DNA of 64,000 nt, taken from assembly GCA_902706205.1 (NCBI GenBank), contig CACSKA010000009.1, positions 216,458 to 280,457 of the forward strand, read 5' to 3'. Below the pieces are notes generated by a model. The model did no database searches. It had not been told where the DNA came from and saw only the letters and a list, made by a program, of their open reading frames with translations. The first letter of the stretch is position 1, and each line of letters starts with the position of its first letter. Positions 56,204-64,000 of the stretch are shown here, in pieces. The DNA comes from Chryseobacterium sp. 18061. Lineage in GTDB: Bacteria; Pseudomonadota; Gammaproteobacteria; Enterobacterales; Enterobacteriaceae. A program made the position numbers and the translations under genes.

Positions 56204-56411
56204 CTTTATTCTCCACCTGCGCTGCGCGAAGCGCGAAGATTACCCGATGTGTCCGAGCTTCGCCATGATTTCGTACCAAAGACTGCGACTATTATATTCA
56301 TCGAATAAATCACATTGTCCTTTAAAACAGTCTCATCGATAATACGTAACATTAAAGAAACATTTCGGCCACTCAGGCCATTGACTCAACCCGATTACCC
56401 AGAGGTTAGCT

Positions 56412-56837
56412 ATGAATACCGTTTGTGCCAGTTGCCAGGCGCTTAACCGTATCCCCGACGATCGTATTAACGACTCCGCTAAGTGTGGTCGCTGCGGTCA
56501 CGAGCTGTTTGATGGCGATGTCATCAATGCTACCGGTGAAATGCTGGATAAATTGTTGAAAGACGATTTGCCTGTCGTGGTTGATTTCTGGGCCCCGTGG
56601 TGCGGCCCATGTCGTAACTTTGCGCCAATTTTCGAAGACGTCGCGGAAGAGCGCAGCGGTCAAATGCGTTTCGTGAAAGTAAATACCGAAGTCGAGCGTG
56701 AACTTAGCGCACGTTTCCGTATTCGCAGCATCCCAACCATTATGATTTTCCATAAAGGCGAAGTGCTGGACATGCTCAACGGTGCAGTGCCCAAAGCTCC
56801 GTTCGACAGCTGGCTGAACGAAGCTATCGAAGCCTGA
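56412..56837 (+). CDS. trxC: TrxC, thioredoxin 2
   Basis: 141 residues: N-terminal zinc-binding extension with two CxxC pairs (Cys5, Cys8, Cys25, Cys28) and a thioredoxin domain with active site 'WAPWCGPCRNF'. It reduces protein disulfides and is OxyR-regulated in E. coli; no OxyR site was assigned here. Confidence 0.98.
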   Translation: MNTVCASCQALNRIPDDRINDSAKCGRCGHELFDGDVINATGEMLDKLLKDDLPVVVDFWAPWCGPCRNFAPIFEDVAEERSGQMRFVKVNTEVERELSARFRIRSIPTIMIFHKGEVLDMLNGAVPKAPFDSWLNEAIEA

Positions 56838-56906
56838 TCTGCCGGGGCACGTCTTGTGCCCCGCTTTCCCCTCTGCGACAATGGCGTTTTTCCAGCACAA
56901 CGCCAA

Positions 56907-57605
56907 ATGACTGAAAACGCCGTCCTCCGCCTGCGCGCCGAACGCCTCACCCGTGCCACTCGCCCATTTCTTGCCCGTGGAAATCGTATTCGCCGATGCC
57001 AGCGCTGTCTTTTACCGCTGAAACAGTGCCTGTGCGAAACCCTCATGCCCTCTGCTGCCCGGAGCCGTTTTTGTCTGGTGATGTTTGATACCGAGCCGAT
57101 GAAGCCGAGCAATACCGGCCGCCTGATTGCCGATATTCTTCCCGATACCGAAGCCTTTCAATGGTCGCGCACCGAGCCGCCTCAGGCGCTACTCGATTTA
57201 GTCCGCAATCCGGATTATCTGCCGATGGTTGTCTTTCCGGCGTCTTATGCCGGGGCTGAACGTGAAGTCATTACCGCGCCCCCGTCAGGTAAACCGCCGC
57301 TGTTTATTATGCTCGATGGCACCTGGGCCGAAGCGCGGAAGATGTTCCGCAAAAGCCCTTATCTCGATGGCCTGCCAGTGATTTCTGTCGATTTATCACG
57401 CGTTTCTGCCTATCAGCTGCGTGAAGCGCATGCTGAAGGTCAGTACTGCACAGCAGAAGTGGCGATCGCACTGCTAGATTTAGCGAATGACACCGAAGCC
57501 GCTGGCGCACTGGGCAACCATTTTCAGTGTTTTCGCACCCGTTATCTGGCAGGAAAACCTCAGCATAAGGGAAACATCACAGTGACGGAGCCAGAAAGCG
57601 TTTAA
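56907..57605 (+). CDS. tapT: TapT (YfiP), tRNA-uridine aminocarboxypropyltransferase
   Basis: 232 residues, same as E. coli YfiP. DTW-domain protein with N-terminal Cys motif 'CQRCLLPLKQCLC' and the family signature 'MLDGTWAEARKM' (D-x-T-W). It forms acp3U at position 47 of certain tRNAs using SAM. Start at 56907 (MTENAVLRLRAERL) has no clear ribosome-binding site; translational coupling to trxC is possible. Precedes patZ by 35 bp. Confidence 0.94.
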   Translation: MTENAVLRLRAERLTRATRPFLARGNRIRRCQRCLLPLKQCLCETLMPSAARSRFCLVMFDTEPMKPSNTGRLIADILPDTEAFQWSRTEPPQALLDLVRNPDYLPMVVFPASYAGAEREVITAPPSGKPPLFIMLDGTWAEARKMFRKSPYLDGLPVISVDLSRVSAYQLREAHAEGQYCTAEVAIALLDLANDTEAAGALGNHFQCFRTRYLAGKPQHKGNITVTEPESV

Positions 57606-57640
57606 AATCATTCAGGAACGATCGTCCAGGAGAGAGTGCG

Positions 57641-60298
57641 ATGAGCCAACGGGGACTGGAAGCGTTACTGAGACCCAAATCAATAGCTGTCATTGGCGCA
57701 TCAATGAAGCCGCAACGTGCGGGCTATCTGATGATGCGCAATCTGCTGGCAGGCGGTTTTAGCGGGCCGGTTTTGCCGGTGACGCCTGCCTGGAAAGCGG
57801 TGCTGGGGGTGCTGGCCTGGCCTGATATCGACAGCCTGCCGTTCACGCCGGACCTGGCCGTTATCTGCACCCATGCGAAACGCAATCTGGAACTGCTGGA
57901 AGCGCTCGGTCAGAAAGGCTGTAAAACTTGCATCATTCTTTCCGCTCCGCCGGAACAGTTCAGCGAACTGAAAGCCTGCGCCGCCCGTTATCAGATGCGC
58001 CTTCTCGGCCCCAATAGCCTTGGATTATTAGCCCCTTGGCAAGGGCTAAACGCCAGTTTCTCACCTGTACCGATCCGTCGCGGAAAGCTGGCTTTCATTT
58101 CGCAATCTGCGGCGGTGTCTAATACCATTCTTGACTGGGCGCAACAGCGCGAAATGGGCTTTTCCTATTTTATCGCCTTGGGTGACAGTCTCGATATTGA
58201 CGTTGATGACCTACTCGACTTTCTCGCCCGCGACAGCAAAACCAGCGCCATTCTGCTCTATCTGGAGCACCTCAGCGATGCCCGGCGTTTCGTTTCGGCT
58301 GCCCGTAGCGCCTCGCGCAATAAACCGATTCTGGTCATTAAGAGTGGACGTAGTCCGGAAGCCCAACGTCTGCTGCATGTGAATTCAGGGATGGATCCGG
58401 CCTGGGATGCCGCCATTCAACGAGCTGGTTTATTGCGCGTGCAGGATACGCATGAACTGTTTTCCGCCGTCGAAACGCTGAGCCATATGCGGCCGTTGCG
58501 CGGTGAGCGCCTGATGATTGTCAGCAACGGCGCAGCCCCGGCGGCACTGGCACTGGACGAACTCTGGCTTCGCAATGGAAAACTGGCAACGCTCAGCGAC
58601 GAGACGCTGAGCCGTCTTCGAGGTGCGCTGCCGGGTAGCGTAGAGGCGGCGAACCCGCTCGACCTGCGCGATGACGCCTGCAGTGACCACTATCAAAAAG
58701 CGCTGAGTATTCTGCTCGACAGCCAGGATTATGATGCCCTGTTGGTCATCCATTCCCCGAGCGCAGCCGCGCCGGGAACAGAAAGCGCCCAGGCGTTAAT
58801 TGATACCCTCAGTCATCACGCCCGTGGCAAATACGTCACCGTGTTAACCAACTGGTGCGGGGAATATTCCTCACAGGAAGCACGCCGCTTATTTAGCGAT
58901 GCCGGTATTCCCACTTACCGCACACCGGAAGGTACCATCACCGCATTTATGCATATGGTGGAATACCGCCGCAACCAGAAGCAGCTACGTGAAACCCCGG
59001 TATTACCGGACAACCTGACCGCCAATACCACCGACGCCCACGCGTTGCTCCAACACGCCATTGCGGAAGGTGCCACATCGCTCGACACTCACGAAGTGCA
59101 GCCAATCCTCCAGGCTTACGGCATGCATACGTTGCCGACGTGGATAGCGGCAGACAGTGCCGAAGCGGTGCATATCGCTGAACAGATTGGCTATCCGGTG
59201 GCGTTGAAACTGCGTTCGCCTGATATCCCGCATAAGTCAGAAGTTCAGGGCGTGATGTTGTATCTGCGCACCCCCGCAGAAGTGCAGCTGGCGGCTGATG
59301 CTATCCTCGATCGCGTGAAAATGACCTGGCCTCAGGCGCGGATCCACGGGTTGTTAGTTCAGAGTATGGCGAACCGCGCGGGTGCTCAGGAGCTGCGGAT
59401 CGTCGTCGAACACGATCCGCTGTTTGGCCCTCTCATCATGCTGGGTGAAGGCGGCATTGAGTGGCGCGCAGAAGATCAGGTCGCCGTGGCGTTGCCACCG
59501 CTGAACATGAATCTCGCCCGATACTTGGTGATTCAGGCGATTAAAAGTAAAAAGATCCGTGGCCGAAGCGCGCTGCGTCCACTGGATGTCGTTGGGCTCA
59601 GCCAGGTACTAGTCCAGGTTTCGAATCTGATTGTCGACTGTCCGGAGATCCAACGCCTGGATATTCATCCTTTGCTGGCTTCCGGGAACGAATTCACCGC
59701 GCTGGATGTGACGCTTGAGATCGGACCGTTTGAAGGGGATAGCGAAAGCCGTTTAACGGTGCGTCCGTATCCACAGCAATTTGAAGAGTGGGTCGAGCTG
59801 AAGAACGGTGAACGCTGCCTGTTTCGCCCTATCCTGCCGGAGGATGAGCCGCTGTTGCAGAAGTTTATCGCCCAAGTCACAAAAGAAGATCTCTATTACC
59901 GCTACTTCAGTGAAATCAATGAATTTACCCATGACGATTTAGCCAATATGACGCAGATCGACTACGATCGTGAAATGGCTTTTGTCGCCGTGCATTCCAC
60001 AGAGACAGGGATTGAGATCCTGGGCGTTACGCGGGCGATTTCAGACCCGGACAATATTGATGCTGAGTTTGCCGTACTGGTGCGATCCGATTTAAAAGGC
60101 CTTGGCCTGGGGCGTCGTCTACTGGAAAAACTCATCAACTATACGCGTGAACATGGGCTATCGCGCTTGAATGGTATTACCATGCCCAATAATCAGGGAA
60201 TGATTGCGCTGGCCCGTAAGCTGGGTTTTGACGTCGATATCCAGCTTGAAGATGGCATTGTCGGGTTGACATTAAGACTATCCTCATCGTCATCGTAA
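57641..60298 (+). CDS. patZ: PatZ (Pka/YfiQ), protein lysine acetyltransferase
   Basis: 885 residues (E. coli 886): an N-terminal NDP-forming acyl-CoA-synthetase-like module with CoA-binding ('IAVIGASMKPQRAGY') and ATP-grasp-like parts ('YPVALKLRSPDIPHKSEV' region), and a C-terminal GNAT domain ('AVLVRSDLKGLGLGRRLLEKL'). It acetylates acetyl-CoA synthetase and other proteins. CAGGAGAG site before the ATG. Confidence 0.97.
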   Translation: MSQRGLEALLRPKSIAVIGASMKPQRAGYLMMRNLLAGGFSGPVLPVTPAWKAVLGVLAWPDIDSLPFTPDLAVICTHAKRNLELLEALGQKGCKTCIILSAPPEQFSELKACAARYQMRLLGPNSLGLLAPWQGLNASFSPVPIRRGKLAFISQSAAVSNTILDWAQQREMGFSYFIALGDSLDIDVDDLLDFLARDSKTSAILLYLEHLSDARRFVSAARSASRNKPILVIKSGRSPEAQRLLHVNSGMDPAWDAAIQRAGLLRVQDTHELFSAVETLSHMRPLRGERLMIVSNGAAPAALALDELWLRNGKLATLSDETLSRLRGALPGSVEAANPLDLRDDACSDHYQKALSILLDSQDYDALLVIHSPSAAAPGTESAQALIDTLSHHARGKYVTVLTNWCGEYSSQEARRLFSDAGIPTYRTPEGTITAFMHMVEYRRNQKQLRETPVLPDNLTANTTDAHALLQHAIAEGATSLDTHEVQPILQAYGMHTLPTWIAADSAEAVHIAEQIGYPVALKLRSPDIPHKSEVQGVMLYLRTPAEVQLAADAILDRVKMTWPQARIHGLLVQSMANRAGAQELRIVVEHDPLFGPLIMLGEGGIEWRAEDQVAVALPPLNMNLARYLVIQAIKSKKIRGRSALRPLDVVGLSQVLVQVSNLIVDCPEIQRLDIHPLLASGNEFTALDVTLEIGPFEGDSESRLTVRPYPQQFEEWVELKNGERCLFRPILPEDEPLLQKFIAQVTKEDLYYRYFSEINEFTHDDLANMTQIDYDREMAFVAVHSTETGIEILGVTRAISDPDNIDAEFAVLVRSDLKGLGLGRRLLEKLINYTREHGLSRLNGITMPNNQGMIALARKLGFDVDIQLEDGIVGLTLRLSSSSS

Positions 60299-60412
60299 CT
60301 AAGCTGCTGGAAATGTTGACCACTTTAGCTGGCACTGATGGTATTATTGCTCGCTTCTGTCGTCTGCATGGTACAGAGGCCCCTTGATTAATCAGAGAAG
60401 AATCGCACTGTG

Positions 60413-61768
60413 ATGTTGTCAAAATTTAAGCGCAACAAGCATCAACAACACCTTGCTCAACTACCTAAGCTTTCTCAGTCAGTTGATGATGTCGAGTTCT
60501 TTTACGCCCCTGCGGATTTTCGGCAAGCGCTGTTGGCTAAAATCGCCAATGCGACTCGCCGCATCTGCATTATCGCCCTTTATCTGGAACAAGATGATGG
60601 CGGTAAAGCGGTTTTGCAGGCTATTTATGACGCCAAGCGTCAGCGCCCTGAACTCGATGTCCGTATCCTGGTAGACTGGCACCGTGCCCAGCGCGGACGC
60701 ATTGGTGCCGCTGCATCAAACACCAACGCCGATTGGTACACCCGCATGGCTCAGGAAAACCCTGGCGTGGATGTGCCTGTGTTCGGCGTGCCGGTTAATA
60801 CCCGCGAGGCGTTAGGTGTTCTGCACTATAAAGGCTTTATTATCGATGACTGCGTGCTCTACAGCGGCGCGAGCATCAACGACGTTTACCTGCATCAGCA
60901 TGATAAATATCGCTATGACCGCTACCAGGCGATTGGTAATGCGCAGATGGCCGATATCATGTTTGACTGGGTGGTTCACAATCTGGTGCAGGGCCGCGGC
61001 GTAAATCGTCTCGATGACAACGAGCGCCCGAAAAGCCCGGAGATCAAAAACGATATTCGTCTCTATCGCCAGGAACTGCGTGACACCGGTTATCATTTCC
61101 AGGGCGATGCTGATAACGAGCAGCTCTCCGTCACCCCATTGGTTGGGCTCGGAAAATCGAGCGTGCTCAATAAGACGATTTTCCATTTGATGCCGTGCGC
61201 CGAAGATAAATTGACTATCTGCACGCCTTATTTCAACCTCCCTGCAGTATTAGTGCGAAACATTATCCATCTGCTGCGCCAAGGGAAAAAGGTTGAAATC
61301 ATTGTTGGTGATAAAACGGCCAATGACTTTTATATTCCAGAAGATCAGCCGTTTAAGATCATTGGTGCGCTGCCTTATTTGTATGAAATCAATCTGCGCC
61401 GTTTCCTTAGCCGCCTGCAGTATTATGTGAATACAGATCAGTTGGTGGTTCGCCTGTGGAAAGATGAAGACAACAGCTACCATCTGAAAGGCATGTGGGT
61501 CGATGATGAATGGATGCTGCTGACCGGCAACAACCTGAACCCACGCGCATGGCGACTGGATCTAGAGAACGCAATTCTCATTCACGATCCAAAACAGCAG
61601 TTGGCCGAGGCCCGGGATAAAGAGCTGGAACTGATCCGCAAACATACCACCGTAGTGAATCATTATCGCGATCTGCAAAGTATCGCCGACTATCCGGTTA
61701 AAGTCCGTAAGCTGATTCGCCGTCTACGTCGAATTCGAATCGACAGACTCATCAGCCGCATTCTGTGA
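60413..61768 (+). CDS. pssA: PssA, phosphatidylserine synthase
   Basis: 451 residues, same as E. coli; PLD-superfamily enzyme with two HKD motifs ('LHYKGFIIDD' and 'YHLKGMWVDD') and the basic C-terminus 'RKLIRRLRRIRIDRLI' for membrane association. It makes phosphatidylserine from CDP-diacylglycerol. GTG at 60410 directly precedes the ATG at 60413; the ATG gives the family N-terminus. Confidence 0.98.
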   Translation: MLSKFKRNKHQQHLAQLPKLSQSVDDVEFFYAPADFRQALLAKIANATRRICIIALYLEQDDGGKAVLQAIYDAKRQRPELDVRILVDWHRAQRGRIGAAASNTNADWYTRMAQENPGVDVPVFGVPVNTREALGVLHYKGFIIDDCVLYSGASINDVYLHQHDKYRYDRYQAIGNAQMADIMFDWVVHNLVQGRGVNRLDDNERPKSPEIKNDIRLYRQELRDTGYHFQGDADNEQLSVTPLVGLGKSSVLNKTIFHLMPCAEDKLTICTPYFNLPAVLVRNIIHLLRQGKKVEIIVGDKTANDFYIPEDQPFKIIGALPYLYEINLRRFLSRLQYYVNTDQLVVRLWKDEDNSYHLKGMWVDDEWMLLTGNNLNPRAWRLDLENAILIHDPKQQLAEARDKELELIRKHTTVVNHYRDLQSIADYPVKVRKLIRRLRRIRIDRLISRIL

Positions 61769-61773
61769 TCCTC

Positions 61774-61799
61774 AAGCCCCGCATCGTCGGGGCTTTTTT
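61774..61799 (+). terminator. Terminator after pssA
   Basis: AAGCCCCG / CGGGGCTT with a 6-nt loop followed by TTTTTT, beginning 6 bp after the pssA stop. Confidence 0.9.
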
Positions 61800-61813
61800 A
61801 CAGGGAGCCTGCT

Positions 61814-62134
61814 ATGCGTATTCTGGTTCTGCTGTCTTCACTGTGGCTTTGCGGTTGCAGCCATATGGCCAATGATGCCTGGACCGGACAAGACAAGGCA
61901 CAACACTTTATTGCGTCCGCCATTCTCTCCGCCGCAGGCAACGAATACGCCCAGCATCAAGGATTCAGTCAGGACAGAAGTGCAGCCTATGGCCTGATGT
62001 TCTCTCTCAGTCTTGGTGCAGGGAAGGAAGGATGGGACAGCCGCCCATCAGGCAGCGGCTGGAGCTGGAAAGATTTTGCATGGGATGTCGCCGGGGCCAC
62101 AACCGGCTATGCGGTGTGGCATATGGCGCATTAA
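61814..62134 (+). CDS. yfiM: YfiM, small lipoprotein
   Basis: 106 residues collinear with E. coli YfiM (107). Lipobox 'LWLCGC' with acylated Cys15, then 'DKAQHFIASAILSAAGNEYAQ', the pattern of the DUF2279-type family. Function unknown. Ribosome-binding site CAGGGAG upstream. Confidence 0.93.
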   Translation: MRILVLLSSLWLCGCSHMANDAWTGQDKAQHFIASAILSAAGNEYAQHQGFSQDRSAAYGLMFSLSLGAGKEGWDSRPSGSGWSWKDFAWDVAGATTGYAVWHMAH

Positions 62135-62138
62135 TAAA

Positions 62139-63437
62139 CTACAGACGTAACCCCTTCCCTTTGCTGTGCAACATCAGCGACACGACAAATGCCACCGCAC
62201 TCAGCAGAGTGACATACCAGAAAAACGCACTCTCAAAGCCTATAGATTTCAGCGACAGGGCGACATACTCTGCCGAGCCACCGAACAGCGCGTTGGCGAC
62301 GGCGTAAGATAACCCAACGCCAAGCGCACGCACCTGAGCGGGAAACATTTCAGCTTTCAGGATCCCGCTTATCGACGTGTAAAAACTGGCGATCAGCAAG
62401 GCGCACATCACTAATGCAAACGCGGCATACGGTGAATGCACATGCTGGAGTGCGCTGAGAATCGGGACGGTAAACAGTGTAGCCAGTCCACCAAAACACA
62501 GCATCGACGTACGACGACCAATTATGTCGGACAGAGCACCGAACAAAGGCTGCACCGCCATATAGCAAAAAAGCGCAGCCGTCATCACGATGCTGGCCAC
62601 GCTGGCGCTCATACCCGTCGTATTCACCAGATACTTTTGCATATAGGTTGTAAAGGTATAAAACACCAAAGAGCCACCGGCGGTGAAGCCGAGTACCATC
62701 AAAAACGCTTTGCGATTGCGCCACAGGCCTTTGAGCGATCCGGCTTCCTTCAAGGCGCGCGTTTCCTGCTGTGACGTTTCATCCAGCTGACGGCGCAACC
62801 AAAGCGCAACTAATGCCAGTACAGCACCCAGCGCAAAGGGAATACGCCAGCCCCATGTATGCAAATCCTCGCTGCTCAGCACTTGCTGAAGAACAACGAC
62901 CACAAGCAAAGCCAAAAGCTGGCCGCCGATCAGTGTTACGTACTGGAATGAGGCAAAGAACCCCTTCCGACCTTCGATAGCAACTTCACTCATGTAGGTT
63001 GCGCTGGTGCCATATTCTCCCCCGACGGAAAGCCCCTGGAACAATCTTGCCAGCAGCAGCAATGCCGGAGCCCAGGTTCCAATCGCCGCGTATCCCGGCA
63101 GACAGGCAATCACCAACGAGCCAAAACACATCATGCAGACAGAAATCAACATCGACTTTTTCCGCCCGTGGCGATCGGCAATTCGTCCAAACAGCCAGCC
63201 GCCAATCGGTCGCATCAAAAAACCAGCAGCAAAAATGCCAGCGGTTTGCAGTAGCTGTGTGGTGGTATTGTCCGAGGGGAAGAAGATATGTGCAAAATAG
63301 AGTGAGCAAAACGAATAGACGTAAAAATCAAACCACTCAACAAGGTTACCAGATGAAGCACCCACGATAGCCCAGATCCGACGCCGCGAATCACTGCCCA
63401 TCAGGGATTCTCGGGATGAATACGTATTCTCGGTCAT
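62139..63437 (-). CDS. kgtP: KgtP, alpha-ketoglutarate permease
   Basis: 432 residues, same as E. coli. MFS metabolite:H+ symporter with 'ASSGNLVEWFDFYVYSF' in helix 1 and 'GRIADRHGRKKSM'. Imports 2-oxoglutarate. Start at 63437 (MTENTYSSRESL) has GGAG upstream; the longer open frame to 63491 is not family sequence. The N-terminal 20 residues are the divergent part. A CRP-like site lies 110 bp upstream. Confidence 0.97.
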   Translation of the reverse strand: MTENTYSSRESLMGSDSRRRIWAIVGASSGNLVEWFDFYVYSFCSLYFAHIFFPSDNTTTQLLQTAGIFAAGFLMRPIGGWLFGRIADRHGRKKSMLISVCMMCFGSLVIACLPGYAAIGTWAPALLLLARLFQGLSVGGEYGTSATYMSEVAIEGRKGFFASFQYVTLIGGQLLALLVVVVLQQVLSSEDLHTWGWRIPFALGAVLALVALWLRRQLDETSQQETRALKEAGSLKGLWRNRKAFLMVLGFTAGGSLVFYTFTTYMQKYLVNTTGMSASVASIVMTAALFCYMAVQPLFGALSDIIGRRTSMLCFGGLATLFTVPILSALQHVHSPYAAFALVMCALLIASFYTSISGILKAEMFPAQVRALGVGLSYAVANALFGGSAEYVALSLKSIGFESAFFWYVTLLSAVAFVVSLMLHSKGKGLRL

Positions 63438-63546
63438 TGTTATTATACTCCAGCAAAAAACCAGTCTGCACCTGACGCTGATATTGAGCATCGCTCAGGC
63501 AGAACAATTAGCAATTTAAATGTTACATAATTGTTATAACATGCTT

Positions 63547-63562
63547 TGTGATCAAAAGCACA
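63547..63562. promoter_or_regulatory. CRP-like site upstream of kgtP
   Basis: TGTGATCAAAAGCACA matches TGTGA-N6-TCACA with a single change, in the kgtP promoter region. cAMP-CRP activation of a dicarboxylate permease is plausible. Confidence 0.6.
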
Positions 63563-63650
63563 AATTCAGTTAGCAGGATCAGTAATCAGGAATTGTCGCA
63601 AGAGATTAAGGTGGGTGCATTGCTGGGTGGATGTTATGACGTATAAACGC

Positions 63651-63684
63651 AACAAAGCCCTGTGTTTTCACACAGGGCTTTGTT
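63651..63684 (-). terminator. Distal rrn-type terminator
   Basis: AACAAAGCCCTGTGT / ACACAGGGCTTTGTT forms a perfect 15-bp stem with a 4-nt loop; GC-rich with A/T ends as in rrn terminators. It lies downstream of the 5S remnant. Confidence 0.75.
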
Positions 63685-63709
63685 GCTTATTTGATGCCTG
63701 GCCGTTCCC
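63685..63709 (-). pseudogene. Remnant of a second 5S rRNA 3' end
   Basis: 24 of 25 bases match the sequence at 63870-63894, which covers the 3' end of the intact 5S gene and the bases just past it. It is followed on the minus strand by its own terminator, as the intact gene is, but the similarity stops abruptly inside the 5S sequence. This suggests a decayed tandem 5S copy. Confidence 0.6.
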
Positions 63710-63840
63710 ACAATACTCGTATCATCCTGATACTCGCCCCTATGGGGCCGCCGCCAGCGGCGTTCAAAATTGTTCCCGACAATTTTGTCGCATGTGCATG
63801 CGCGTGAAGTGATATCCACCAGATATTATGTAAACAAAAA

Positions 63841-63865
63841 AGCCCCACACTTTCGTGTGGAGCTT
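63841..63865 (-). terminator. rrn operon terminator after 5S
   Basis: On the minus strand AGCTCCACACGAAAGTGTGG continues into GGCT and a T run: the standard stem ending rrn operons in enterobacteria, 14 bp past the 5S 3' end. Confidence 0.88.
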
Positions 63866-63878
63866 TTCCGCTTATTTG

Positions 63879-63998
63879 ATGCCTGGCAGTTCCCTACTCT
63901 CGCATGGGGAGACCCCACACTACCATCGGCGCTACGGCGTTTCACTTCTGAGTTCGGCATGGGGTCAGGTGGGACCACCGCGCTGTTGCCGCCAGGCA
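63879..63998 (-). rRNA. rrf: 5S ribosomal RNA
   Basis: 120 nt from TGCCTGGCGGC to GCCAGGCAT with the standard enterobacterial 5S sequence and closing helix. Minus strand next to kgtP, the place of rrfG in E. coli; the 23S gene lies beyond the window. The operon letter is inferred from synteny only. Confidence 0.98.
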
Positions 63999-64000
63999 AA

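Overview
The window is a chromosomal segment of a gamma-proteobacterium of the Enterobacteriaceae. Gene order and protein sequences follow the Escherichia/Salmonella/Citrobacter/Enterobacter backbone: csiE-hcaT, the yph sugar cluster, glyA-hmp, glnB-glrR-glrE-glrK-glmY, purL-mltF-tadA, acpS-pdxJ-recO-era-rnc-lepB-lepA, rseCBA-rpoE, nadB, srmB, grcA, ung, trxC, patZ, pssA and kgtP, ending in a 5S rRNA gene that opens into an rrn operon past the right edge. A cadC-cadBA-dtpC block sits between hmp and glnB, whereas in E. coli K-12 the cad genes lie elsewhere. The genus cannot be fixed from the sequence alone. Product names rest on recall of E. coli homologues and visible motifs; no database search was run.

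Layout. 1-4 kb: csiE (5' end cut off), hcaT without the hca catabolic genes, a sugar-porter permease and the scar of an aldose-1-epimerase gene. 4-14.4 kb: the yphBCDEFG operon (ABC sugar importer, zinc dehydrogenase, aldose epimerase, DUF5107/TPR protein) on the minus strand, with the divergent ROK regulator yphH. 14.4-16.2 kb: yphA, then an AT-rich island with an unassigned gene carrying a Cys-His-Asp motif set. 16.2-26.2 kb: glyA, hmp and the lysine-dependent acid-resistance block. 26.2-30.6 kb: glnB, the glr two-component operon and the small RNA gene glmY with its sigma-54 promoter and three GlrR sites. 30.6-31.5 kb: an AT-rich island with a YopT-like (C58) cysteine protease gene. 31.6-40 kb: purL, mltF, tadA, pgpC, yfhH, yfhL. 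40-49.7 kb: a long minus-strand series (acpS to lepA, then rseC to rpoE). 49.7-64 kb: nadB, trmN, srmB, grcA, ung, yfiF, trxC, tapT, patZ, pssA, yfiM, kgtP and 5S rRNA.

How parts work together. Housekeeping links are dense: glyA and purL both have PurR-type operators, nadB has a perfect NadR box, grcA has two FNR-type sites, hmp has an NsrR palindrome, and the rpoE leader has a sigma-E autoregulatory promoter. GlrK/GlrR (with lipoprotein GlrE) drives the adjacent glmY through sigma-54. The unusual content is the two single-gene AT-rich islands, 15 kb apart, each encoding a small protein with a papain-like Cys/His/Asp arrangement typical of secreted effectors or toxins, with no secretion system or immunity gene in the window.
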